From Terriglobales bacterium (GTDB taxonomy: Bacteria > Acidobacteriota > Terriglobia > Terriglobales > Acidobacteriaceae): a stretch of 64,000 bases of DNA. The stretch spans positions 186,001 through 250,000 of the forward strand of contig JAICWP010000003.1 in NCBI GenBank assembly GCA_025934735.1, in the 5' to 3' direction. The notes beneath the pieces are model-generated. The model saw nothing but the letters and a program-made list of their open reading frames with translations, did not search any database and was not told the origin of the DNA. A program made the position numbers and the translations under genes. Positions 43,813-52,051 of the stretch are shown here, one piece after another (the first letter of the stretch is position 1; the number at the start of each line of letters is the position of its first letter).

Positions 43813-44601
43813 ATGCAGGAAATCCGCATCTCCGGCTGGGAGGAGCTGAACCGGGAGCTCTACGAGGGCTCCTGGAACCGCGACTTACACCGGTTTCGCG
43901 CCAATTTTGCCTACCGCGGCATGGCTGATGCCGGCGAAGACCTCACCACCACGCTCATGCGCCTGGGTGGCAACTACCGTGAGCTGGAGCTTCACCTGCT
44001 GCGCAATTTTAAGAAGTACGCTGCCCAAGGCGCAGCTTTTGGCGATTCCGAGTGGAACTGGCTGGCCCTGGCCCAGCATCACGGCCTGCCCACACGACTG
44101 CTGGACTGGACCTACTCGCCGCTGGTGGCGGCCCACTTCGCAACCGCGGCGTTGGATTGCTTCGATCGCGATGGCGTCATCTGGATGGTGGATTACGTGG
44201 CCGTGCACGCGCTGCTGCCGCCCAAGCTGAAGCGCATCCTCAGCCGCGAGCGCTCCAATGCCCTGACCGTGGAGATGCTGGCGGAGGCGGCTCCCAGCCT
44301 GCGCGGCATGGAAAAGCTGTCAAAAAAGGACTTCGTGCTTTTCCTGGAACCGCCGTCGCTGGACGCGCGCATCGTCAATCAGTTCGCGATGTTCTCCATG
44401 ATATCGAGCCCGGAGGCGCGCCTGGACAAGTGGCTGCTTCACCACAAGTCGAAGCTGGCGCGGCGCATCATTATTCCCGCCGAACGTAAGTGGGAAATTC
44501 GCGACAAGCTCGACCAGGCCAACATTACCGAGCGCGTGCTCTTGCCCGGCCTGGATGGCCTGGCCCGCTGGCTTAAACGCCACTACACGCCGCGCGGGTG
44601 A
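43813..44601 (+). CDS. FRG-domain protein
   Basis: The 262-residue protein contains ANFAYRGMADAG (FRG-like start, where F/Y-R-G is conserved) and LAQHHGLPTRLLDWTYSPLVAAHFA, the strongly conserved FRG core. The family occurs in phage-defence, toxin and nucleotide-related contexts, but its biochemical role is not firmly established. It stands alone after a long spacer; no partner gene (nuclease, ADP-ribosyltransferase, antitoxin) is visible next to it. Confidence 0.85.
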   Translation: MQEIRISGWEELNRELYEGSWNRDLHRFRANFAYRGMADAGEDLTTTLMRLGGNYRELELHLLRNFKKYAAQGAAFGDSEWNWLALAQHHGLPTRLLDWTYSPLVAAHFATAALDCFDRDGVIWMVDYVAVHALLPPKLKRILSRERSNALTVEMLAEAAPSLRGMEKLSKKDFVLFLEPPSLDARIVNQFAMFSMISSPEARLDKWLLHHKSKLARRIIIPAERKWEIRDKLDQANITERVLLPGLDGLARWLKRHYTPRG

Positions 44602-44732
44602 TGAGAGGTTTGCCGACGTCGGTGGCCCGCTCAAGCCCGGGTTTGGCGGGTGGCTCACTCCAGGCCGCTTTTGCCTTGAGTGGAGCAGTTCCACTGAGGG
44701 CGGCTCGTTGGCACTTGTGATACAAAGCAGCT

Positions 44733-45611
44733 ATGTCGGGGCGACTAGACTTTGGTGGGCAGACCATGGTGGGGCCGCTGCGGCGGGTCATGCTTGGCGC
44801 ACCCGAAGCCGCAGGCTGGCAGCATGACTGCGAGAGCTGGCGGGAGTTGGGCTACCTGCACCGCCCGAACTTTGCTGCGGCTCAGGCGCAGCACGGGGAA
44901 CTCCGGCGGGCGCTCGAGGGCGCGGGCGCGGAGGTGATCGCTTTCGATAGCAGCGGGCTCTCTCTGGACGCGGTTTACGCCCACGACGCGTCATTTATCA
45001 CCGACTATGGCGCTATCTGCCTGAACATGGGCAAGGCCGCACGCCGCGAAGAGCCGGCGCGCCACCGCCAGTTCTACCAGCAGCGGGGGATTCCGATCTT
45101 AGGAGACATTCGTTCGCCCGGGACCGCCGAAGCCGGCGACATGGTTTGGCTGGACGACAAAACCGTGTTGGTCGGGCGCGGCTATCGCACGAACGCCGCC
45201 GGCATTGAGCAATTGCGGGCGCTATTGGGTCCCAGAGGGGTGGAGGTAGTGGCCGCGCCCCTGCCGCACGGCGCAGGTCCCGGGTGCTGCCTGCATTTAA
45301 TGTCGCTGATGAGCCTTCTGGATGAGCGCACCGTTCTGGTTGACCTGCCCTGGCTGGCCGTGGAAACGGTGCAGTTGCTGTGCGCGCGGGGGTTCCGTTT
45401 CGTCGAAATAGACGCGGCCGAGCGTGACACCCTGGCGTGCAATGTGCTGGCGCTCGGAGAAAGACGGCTGCTGGCCATCCAAGAGAATCCTCGCACCAAT
45501 CAACGGCTGCGGGACGCGGGATTTGAGGTGCTGACGTTCACGGCGGGCGAGATTGGTATCAACGGTGGCGGCGGGCCCACCTGCCTCACCCGGCCGCTGC
45601 TGCGGGGCTGA
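44733..45611 (+). CDS. Amidinotransferase/DDAH-like guanidine-modifying enzyme
   Basis: The 292-residue protein fits the guanidino-group-modifying superfamily (dimethylargininase/arginine deiminase). Visible elements are VYAHDASFITDYGAICLNMGKAAR (the DASF strand), TAEAGDMVWL (acid), CCLHLMSLM (catalytic His) and GGGGPTCLTRPL with the catalytic Cys near the C-terminus. It likely hydrolyses a methylated arginine or related guanidine; the exact substrate is not readable. It converges with the CDF transporter gene. Confidence 0.82.
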   Translation: MSGRLDFGGQTMVGPLRRVMLGAPEAAGWQHDCESWRELGYLHRPNFAAAQAQHGELRRALEGAGAEVIAFDSSGLSLDAVYAHDASFITDYGAICLNMGKAARREEPARHRQFYQQRGIPILGDIRSPGTAEAGDMVWLDDKTVLVGRGYRTNAAGIEQLRALLGPRGVEVVAAPLPHGAGPGCCLHLMSLMSLLDERTVLVDLPWLAVETVQLLCARGFRFVEIDAAERDTLACNVLALGERRLLAIQENPRTNQRLRDAGFEVLTFTAGEIGINGGGGPTCLTRPLLRG

Positions 45612-45691
45612 ATTTCTCTTAATTTGATTTGGCCAAGGCAAGCACCCGATTACACAATACTCAAAAGTGTGTGTTTGGAGTGAATAAACAC

Positions 45692-46627
45692 TTATTGCGC
45701 GTGCTCGCCTGGGTGCTCATGCCCAGGCGTAGGCACGACGCAGCCGTGGGCGACGTCGCAGACCACATGTTCGAACTGAATGGTGGTGTGATAAATACGA
45801 AAGCTGTCGCGCAGCTTGTCCCTAACGTCCAGCAGGATGCGCTCGCTGGCGGAAGGCGGAATGTCGGCGATGCTGATGTGGCAGGAGAGCGCGTGCGTAT
45901 CGGAGCCGATGCTCCACACATGCAGGTCGTGGACGTCGTTTACCCCGGGGATGGCGGCGAGGGCGGTGGCAATGTGTTCCAGTTCCATGCCGCGAGGCGT
46001 GCCCTCCAGCAGGATGTTAAGGCTCTCGCGCACGATGCCGAAGGCCGACCACAGGATCAGGGCGCCGATGCCAAAAGAAAGCGCGGAGTCAATCCAGACG
46101 TAGCCGGTGGCCAGGATAGCGGCGCCGCCCCCAATCACCGCCGCCGTGGATAGCGTGTCGCCAAACATGTGCAGGAAAGCGCTACGGATGTTCAAGTCCT
46201 GGCGGCTACGGTAGAGCAGCCAGGAGATGATCCCGTTCATCAGCACGCCCACGGCAGCCACCCAGATCATGGCAGTCGCGTGAATGGCCGCAGGCTGGAG
46301 CAGGCGATGGAACGCTTCGTAAAAAATCACGAAAGAGATCAGAACCAGGCCAATCGCATTCAGGAAAGCCGCCAGCACCCCAGCCCGGGAGTAGCCGTAG
46401 GTCTTGGTGGGGCTGGGTGGGCGCTGTTGCAGGTACACGGCGCCTAGCGAGAGCAATAGGGCCAGGAAGTCGGAAGCGTTGTGCCCGGCCTCGGAGAGCA
46501 GGGCAAGGCTGTGTGCCTTAATCCCCGCTACCACCAGCAGGACAACATAGGCCAGAGTCAGACCCAGGGAGATGCGCAGCACGCGGCTGGGTTCATGGCC
46601 ATGAACGTGACCGGCGTGGGCTTGCAT
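45692..46627 (-). CDS. Cation diffusion facilitator (CDF, CzcD-like) metal exporter
   Basis: The 311-residue protein has a His-rich N-terminus (HAGHVHGHE), six membrane helices with the metal-site motifs EAGHNASD (TM2, HxxxD) and HMFGDTLS (TM5, HxxxD), and a C-terminal ferredoxin-like cytoplasmic domain (LHVWSIGSDTHALSCHISI). It exports Zn2+, Co2+, Cd2+ or similar by proton antiport. Zn is the usual specificity for the HD-HD pattern. No metal regulator is visible beside it. Confidence 0.9.
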   Translation of the reverse strand: MQAHAGHVHGHEPSRVLRISLGLTLAYVVLLVVAGIKAHSLALLSEAGHNASDFLALLLSLGAVYLQQRPPSPTKTYGYSRAGVLAAFLNAIGLVLISFVIFYEAFHRLLQPAAIHATAMIWVAAVGVLMNGIISWLLYRSRQDLNIRSAFLHMFGDTLSTAAVIGGGAAILATGYVWIDSALSFGIGALILWSAFGIVRESLNILLEGTPRGMELEHIATALAAIPGVNDVHDLHVWSIGSDTHALSCHISIADIPPSASERILLDVRDKLRDSFRIYHTTIQFEHVVCDVAHGCVVPTPGHEHPGEHAQ

Positions 46628-46916
46628 AAAACCAGTTTAATTTTGCCAATACAGCGGTTCAATAGCACCTTTGGGAATTGCAGAGGTGGGGCGATTGGAA
46701 GACTGATAATTCACGATTTAAGCCGCAGAAAACCACCCTGCGGCATAGACGGGCAGGAACTCAGGCCGTCATGGCACGCGGGGTTCTGGCAAACCCGGGG
46801 CGCAATTGAGCACCTAACTCTAGAGCTACTTAAACGTCGGCCGAAGCTACCCTGGCGCCCCCTTCGTCGCGAGCGGAGACTCGCAATCGCCAAAAACTTT
46901 CTAGGAGAAACGGTGT
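46628..46916. other. Divergent promoter region between CDF and BON-protein genes
   Basis: Almost 290 bases with no gene. AGGAGA (about 46902-46907) precedes the BON-protein start. No confident promoter motifs or hairpins were found. Confidence 0.4.
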
Positions 46917-48137
46917 ATGAAATCACATTCGTTGTTGTTAACCCTGGGTCTGGCATTAGCCACAACCTACGGCTTGGCGCAGACCGGGCAAACCGGCTCG
47001 CAGGCAGGGCAATATCCCTCGAGCCAGTCGCCCACCACCCAACAGCAGCCGAGCACGCAGCAGGTGCCGCCTTCCAACAGCCCTGACCAGGGCCAGGCTA
47101 CCGCTCCTGACCAGAACCAGACCTCCAATACGTCAGCGGCCACTGCCCCTGATAATGACGCCTTGGCACAGCAAGTACAGCAGAAGCTTTCTACCGAACC
47201 TGCGCTGAAAAACGTGCAGGTGGAAGCTAAGAAGGGCGTGGTCACGCTGAGCGGAAGCGTGGCTTCCAAAGCCGACCGCAAGCAAGCGGAAGAGCTGGCC
47301 AAGTCAGTCCCGGGCGTGAAAAAGGTCCACGCCAAGCTGAAAGTGAACCCCAACGCGGCGGCCACCACCTCGGGAGCGGCCGAGACTCCGGCGCCAAGCG
47401 CGGCCGGCAGTGAAGCCGGCAACACGGAAGCACAAGCCGGCGTCCAGCAGGGAAACCAGGAGCCGGGCAGCATGACCAGTTCCACCCAGGCCCAGAATCA
47501 GCAAGGCACCGAGAACCGCAGCGCCGAGCAAGGGCAAATGAACTCGCAAGCGCAGCAGAGCCCCAGCGCCGCACAGACCGAACCCGGGCAGCAGAGCCCC
47601 AGCACCGCGCAGCAGCAGAGCCCGAGCACCGCACAGACTGAACCCGGACAACAGAGCCCCAGCACCGCGCAGACGGAACCCGGGCAGGCTCAGCCGGGCA
47701 TGACCCAGCAGGGTGTGCAAAATCCCAATGTTGGTGGCAACAACCAGATGGGCACGAACGCAAATGCAACCCAGATCCAGTCTGAGATTCAGAACGCTCT
47801 ATCTCAGCAGGGCACGCTTTCCGGAAGCAACATCCAGGTGAACGTGACCGACACTGATGTGGAACTGACGGGCAACGTGGCGACGCCGGACCAGAAGCAG
47901 ACGGCCGAGCGGATTGCCGGTTCCTATGCGGCCAACCGCCGGGTGGTGAACCACATCACGGTTAGCTCACTGAGCGGGCAGACGGGCGCGGAGAATCCCA
48001 ACACGCCGTCCGCCAGCCAGCCTCAGACCACGCCGGGACAGGGCAGCGTAAATCCGCAGACCCCGCCGCGGCAGACGCCTCCTTCGCAGCAGCAACAGCC
48101 GCCGATGTCGGAGACTCCTCCCCAGCCCCAGCTGTAA
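46917..48137 (+). CDS. Exported two-BON-domain protein with Gln/Ser/Pro repeat linker
   Basis: The 406-residue protein has a signal peptide (LLLTLGLALATTYGLAQ), a first BON domain (about 80-143: VQVEAKKGVVTLSGSVASKA), a disordered linker and a second BON domain (about 285-345: IQVNVTDTDVELTGNVATPD). Between them residues about 213-257 hold tandem copies of QQSPSTAQTEPG-type repeats. BON domains bind phospholipid and act in the envelope (OsmY-like). A strong terminator follows the stop. The C-terminus is Pro/Gln rich. Confidence 0.85.
   Translation: MKSHSLLLTLGLALATTYGLAQTGQTGSQAGQYPSSQSPTTQQQPSTQQVPPSNSPDQGQATAPDQNQTSNTSAATAPDNDALAQQVQQKLSTEPALKNVQVEAKKGVVTLSGSVASKADRKQAEELAKSVPGVKKVHAKLKVNPNAAATTSGAAETPAPSAAGSEAGNTEAQAGVQQGNQEPGSMTSSTQAQNQQGTENRSAEQGQMNSQAQQSPSAAQTEPGQQSPSTAQQQSPSTAQTEPGQQSPSTAQTEPGQAQPGMTQQGVQNPNVGGNNQMGTNANATQIQSEIQNALSQQGTLSGSNIQVNVTDTDVELTGNVATPDQKQTAERIAGSYAANRRVVNHITVSSLSGQTGAENPNTPSASQPQTTPGQGSVNPQTPPRQTPPSQQQQPPMSETPPQPQL
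47553..47687 (+). repeat. Intragenic tandem repeat (QQSPSTAQTEPG units)
   Basis: Imperfect 12-13 codon units with wording cagcagagccccagcaccgc recur about four times, encoding a Gln/Ser/Thr/Pro-rich linker in the BON protein. Length variation between strains would be expected. Confidence 0.75.
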
Positions 48138-48157
48138 GTTAGCGTAAAGAAAACGTT

Positions 48158-48187
48158 GGCGGCCCTGAGGGGCCGCCTTTATTTTTT
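48158..48187 (+). terminator. Rho-independent terminator of the BON-protein gene
   Basis: GGCGGCCC-TGAG-GGGCCGCC forms a perfect 8-bp G/C stem followed by TTTATTTTTT, 20 bases after the stop codon. It points rightward and also separates the gene from the converging hemB. Confidence 0.9.
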
Positions 48188-48203
48188 GATCAGCCGCCAA
48201 ATT

Positions 48204-49289
48204 TCACGCAAGCAGGCGGGCGGCGTCCTTGGCGTAGTAAGTCAGGATGATGTCAGCGCCGGCGCGGCGGATGGAGATAAGCGATTCCATCATCACGCGC
48301 TCGCGGTCAATCCAGTTGTTGCGGGCGGCGGCCTCGATCATGGCGTACTCGCCGGAAACCTGATAGGCGGCCAGAGGCACGTCGAAGCGGGCACGAGCGG
48401 CGGCGATCACGTCCAGGTAAGGCATGGCGGGCTTGACCATGACCATGTCCGCGCCTTCTTCCAAGTCCAACGCAATTTCGCGAATGGCCTCGCGCCCGTT
48501 GGCGGGGTCCATCTGGTAGCTGCGGCGGTCGCCGAACTGGGGCGTTGAGTCGGCGGCCTCGCGAAACGGGCCGTAAAAGCCTGAGGCAAACTTGGCCGCA
48601 TAGGAAAGGATGGGCGCGTTGCTGAAGCCGGCTTCGTCCAGCGCCTTGCGAATAGCGCCCACCCGTCCATCCATCATGTCAGAGGGAGCAATAATGTCTA
48701 CGCCCGACCGCACCAGCGAGATCGAAGTGCGGGCCAGGAGTTCGAGGGTGGCGTCGTTCACGATCTCGTAGTCATTTGCGGGCTGGAGTGACGCTGCGGC
48801 ACGGTTGATGGCCCGGGACTTGTCCTTAGCTTTGACGGCTACGACCTTGCCGGCGGCGGCACCCAGCGACCGCGGCCCGCCCACGCGCTTCACGATGCCG
48901 CAGTGGCCGTGCGACATGTACTCGCACAGGCAAACGTCGCCCAAAATGAGCAGGTCGGGCAGTTCGCTCTTAATCGCCCGCGCGGCCTGCTGCACGATGC
49001 CATCGTCGGCCCAGGCGCCGGTGGCCACCTCATCCTTCTTTTCCGGCAAGCCAAAAAGGATAATCGCCGGAACTCCCAGAGATTTGGCTTCACGCGCCTC
49101 TTTCACCGCCTCGTCCACCGAAAGATTGCACACCCCGGGCATGGAGCGCACTTCCTTGCACACACCCTCACCGGGGCAGACGAACATCGGGTAAACGAAG
49201 CTCTCGGGGGTGAGCCGGGTTTCGCGCACCAGGGAGCGCAGGGGCTCGCTGCCGCGCAGGCGGCGCATGCGGGTAATGGGGAATGCCAT
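48204..49289 (-). CDS. hemB: Porphobilinogen synthase (5-aminolevulinate dehydratase) with internal insertion
   Basis: HemB landmarks are present: [10 protein letters not shown], zinc-type cysteines in [14 protein letters not shown] (Cys120, 122, 130), [22 protein letters not shown], Schiff-base lysines in [18 protein letters not shown] and [11 protein letters not shown], and [10 protein letters not shown]. At 361 residues it is about 38 longer than E. coli HemB (about 323), owing to an insertion between GHCG and NDAT (residues about 132-177, Ala/Lys-rich). It condenses two 5-aminolevulinates; with HemL it gives two steps of the tetrapyrrole pathway. Confidence 0.93.
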   Translation of the reverse strand: MAFPITRMRRLRGSEPLRSLVRETRLTPESFVYPMFVCPGEGVCKEVRSMPGVCNLSVDEAVKEAREAKSLGVPAIILFGLPEKKDEVATGAWADDGIVQQAARAIKSELPDLLILGDVCLCEYMSHGHCGIVKRVGGPRSLGAAAGKVVAVKAKDKSRAINRAAASLQPANDYEIVNDATLELLARTSISLVRSGVDIIAPSDMMDGRVGAIRKALDEAGFSNAPILSYAAKFASGFYGPFREAADSTPQFGDRRSYQMDPANGREAIREIALDLEEGADMVMVKPAMPYLDVIAAARARFDVPLAAYQVSGEYAMIEAAARNNWIDRERVMMESLISIRRAGADIILTYYAKDAARLLA

Positions 49290-49429
49290 GGAGAAATATT
49301 AGCACCCCAGTAAACATGCGGGTGTGACGGGGGTCACAGGATAATAGATGATCGAAGATTGTTGATTAACGAGTGTGCCTTCGGGCAACTACGCAGGCCT
49401 TGGGTGTGAATTCGATATCAATTTTTAGC

Positions 49430-49459
49430 TCACTGTGTCTCTGTGTCTCCGTGGTGAAA
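49430..49459 (-). repeat. Dispersed intergenic repeat, family A copy
   Basis: On the minus strand the sequence reads accacggagacacagagaca plus cagtgag, matching the copies at 22589 and 27558. It lies directly upstream of mutS2. Confidence 0.5.
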
Positions 49460-49475
49460 TCAGGGTTGATTTACC

Positions 49476-51980
49476 ATGATGGGCATGCCAGAGCCGCTGA
49501 AACACAGCAGCGCGCGGGTGCTGGAATTTGAGGGCGTGCGGGAGATGCTGCGCGGGTACGCCTCCTCGCCACTGGGGCAGGGGCGGATTGCCGGGCTGGC
49601 GCCTTCGAATGAGCGCGCCTGGATCGAGCGCCAGCAGCAGATGACGGGAGAGGTGCGCGAATTCCGCCGGGTGGGAGGCCGCTTTGATTTTTCCGGGCTG
49701 AGCGAGCCCATCCTGCTGGTACAAAAGGCGCGCATCGAAGGCGCGGCGCTGGATGCCGGCGAGTTGCGCGACATTATTGGGACGGTGGACCGGGCGGCGG
49801 AGTGGCGGGAAATCGCCCAGCAGCCGCCGGCCACCATGAAGACCCCCTGGGCGGCGGTGGCCGAACTTTCCGCCGGGATTGCCAACTTTACCGAGCTGCT
49901 ACGCTTTTTCCGCAACAAGATCCTGCCGGACGGCACGCTGGATGACAAGGCTTCGCCGCAGCTGGCGGCGATTCGTCGCGAAATCGAAAAGCAGAAGCGG
50001 CTGATCCACGAGTCGCTCCACGGATATTTGCGGCGGCTCTCCGAAGGCGGGGTGGTGCAGGAAGAGCTGGTCACTATTCGCGGCGAGCGCTTCGTCATCC
50101 CTGTGAAGAGCGAGCAGAAGCGGCGGGTAAATGGCGTGGTGCACGGCGTAAGTTCGAGCGGCCAAACCGTATTCGTGGAGCCGCTGGAGACCATCGAGCA
50201 GAACAACGAACTGGTGCGGCTGCTGGAGGAAGAGCAGGCGGAGATTCACCGCATCCTGCTGGAGATGACGCGCCGGGTGGGTGGGATGGCGGGGGCCATC
50301 CTGCTGGCCTGCGACATTCTGGGCGAGCTCGAATTACAGTTCGCCAAGGCGCGCTTCGCGGATGACTACGATTGTGTGGCGGCGAAGTTTGCCGGCAGCC
50401 GAGCCCTGGTGCTCATCAGCGCGCGGCATCCGCTGCTGGAACGCAATCTCAAACCCAAAGGCGGGCGGGTGGTGCCGACCACCCTGGAATTGGGCGGTGA
50501 GCTGCGCTCGCCCGGACAGGTGGGAGCGCCTTTCCCCACGGAAGCATTGCCTACACAGGCGAATGCGGCCACGCAGCTCATCATCACCGGTCCCAATACC
50601 GGCGGCAAGACGGTGGGCATAAAAACCATCGGCCTGCTGGTGTTGATGGCACAGGCCGGCATGCCGGTGCCGGCGGAGCGGGCGGAACTGCCGGTATTTG
50701 ACGCGGTGCTGGCCGATATTGGCGACTACCAGTCTATTGAGCAGAATCTTTCCACCTTTTCGGCGCACGTCACCAACATTGATTTTATTTCGCGCACGGC
50801 CACGGCCGAGTCGCTGGTGCTGCTGGACGAACTGGGGTCGGCTACTGATCCCGAGGAAGGCGCGGCCCTGGCCGTAGCCATAGCAGAACACTTTCGCAGG
50901 CTGGGCGCGCTGACTGTCATCTCCACCCATCACACCTCGCTCAAGGTGTATGCCGCCAATGCTCCGGGCGTGCTCAACGCGGCCGTGGGGTTCGACGAGC
51001 GCACGCTGCAGCCGACTTTTGAGCTGAAGGTCGGCATACCGGGTGCGTCGGCGGGAATCAACATCGCGCAGCGGCTGGGCCTGAATCCCACCATCATTGA
51101 GGCGGCTCGGGCACGATTGGGCACGCAGGCTCAGGACGTGGGGCGCTTTCTGGACCGGCTGCATTCCGAGCTGCGGCAGGCGGAAGACGAGCGCGTGAAG
51201 CTGCAGTCGCGGGAGCAGGAACTGGCGCGGGAGAAGGCGCGGCTGGAAGCGGAGGGCATGCGGGAGCAGCGCGCCAAGGTGCGGGAGATGGAGAAGAAGC
51301 TGGAAAGCGTGCTGCGCGATTTCGAGTACCAGGCGCGGGAGATGGTGGCGGCGGTGCAGGAGCGGGCGGCGGCGCAGAAGCTCTCCAAGGATGCGGAGCG
51401 GCGGATCGCGCGGCTGCGTCGCGAGTTCAAGGAGCAGTTCGACGCGGCGGTGGTGGCCCACCACACCGGCGCCGATGTGGGCGATCCGCACGCCCGCCCG
51501 CAGGAAGTGCAGCACGTGGCCGAGGGCGACACGGTGAAGCTGAAATCGCTGGGACGCACGGCGGTGGTCAAACGCAAGCTGGAGGGCGGCGCCTACGAGG
51601 TGGAAATCGGCACCATGAAGATGCGGGTGCCGCACGATGACGTCGCGCAGGTACTGGCGCGGGCAGCGGACAACCCGGTGGCGGCGGCACGGGCCCGGGG
51701 CATCTCGGTGAAGCTGGAGAAAGAAGACCTGAGCGCGCCTTCGGAGATCAACGTGATCGGGCAGACGGTGGACCAGGCCACCAGCGCGGTGGAGAAGTTC
51801 ATTGATCGCGCGTTTCTGGCGGGCCTGCAGCGGGTGCGTGTGGTACACGGCAGCGGGATGGGAATTCTAAGGAAGTCGCTGCGGCAAATGCTGCAGAAGC
51901 ATCCACAGGTGTCATCCGTGAGCGAGCCCCCGCAGAACGAAGGGGGAGGGGGCGCCACGGTGGTGGAGCTGAAAGTGTGA
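49476..51980 (+). CDS. mutS2: MutS2 (endonuclease/ribosome-rescue type)
   Basis: The 834-residue protein has the MutS core/clamp and ATPase: Walker A LIITGPNTGGKTVGIKTIG, YQSIEQNLSTFSAHV, LVLLDELGSATDPEEGAAL (Walker B) and TVISTHHTSLKVYA. A long charged coiled coil follows, then a KOW-like region and a C-terminal Smr domain (VVHGSGMGILRKSLRQML). It lacks the MutS mismatch-binding N-terminal domains, as expected. In the Smr domain the usual LDxRG is INVIG. Known roles of the family are recombination suppression and splitting of collided ribosomes. Confidence 0.93.
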   Translation: MMGMPEPLKHSSARVLEFEGVREMLRGYASSPLGQGRIAGLAPSNERAWIERQQQMTGEVREFRRVGGRFDFSGLSEPILLVQKARIEGAALDAGELRDIIGTVDRAAEWREIAQQPPATMKTPWAAVAELSAGIANFTELLRFFRNKILPDGTLDDKASPQLAAIRREIEKQKRLIHESLHGYLRRLSEGGVVQEELVTIRGERFVIPVKSEQKRRVNGVVHGVSSSGQTVFVEPLETIEQNNELVRLLEEEQAEIHRILLEMTRRVGGMAGAILLACDILGELELQFAKARFADDYDCVAAKFAGSRALVLISARHPLLERNLKPKGGRVVPTTLELGGELRSPGQVGAPFPTEALPTQANAATQLIITGPNTGGKTVGIKTIGLLVLMAQAGMPVPAERAELPVFDAVLADIGDYQSIEQNLSTFSAHVTNIDFISRTATAESLVLLDELGSATDPEEGAALAVAIAEHFRRLGALTVISTHHTSLKVYAANAPGVLNAAVGFDERTLQPTFELKVGIPGASAGINIAQRLGLNPTIIEAARARLGTQAQDVGRFLDRLHSELRQAEDERVKLQSREQELAREKARLEAEGMREQRAKVREMEKKLESVLRDFEYQAREMVAAVQERAAAQKLSKDAERRIARLRREFKEQFDAAVVAHHTGADVGDPHARPQEVQHVAEGDTVKLKSLGRTAVVKRKLEGGAYEVEIGTMKMRVPHDDVAQVLARAADNPVAAARARGISVKLEKEDLSAPSEINVIGQTVDQATSAVEKFIDRAFLAGLQRVRVVHGSGMGILRKSLRQMLQKHPQVSSVSEPPQNEGGGGATVVELKV

Positions 51981-52051
51981 TTTGAGGTCATTGGTGTGAT
52001 TGACAACAGTATCGGCAGACGTCAGGATTACGCGAAGCTGGAAACGCAATC

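Noticed and set aside
47553-47687. Possible CRISPR-like array
   Set aside because: The repeats are contiguous, in frame with the BON protein and without unique spacers, so they are a coding tandem repeat.
50334-51848. Long open frame antisense to mutS2 (504 codons, Arg/His/Leu-rich)
   Set aside because: It lies entirely inside a well-supported gene on the other strand, has the skewed Arg/His/Leu composition of shadow frames in G+C-rich DNA and no ribosome-binding site or family match.
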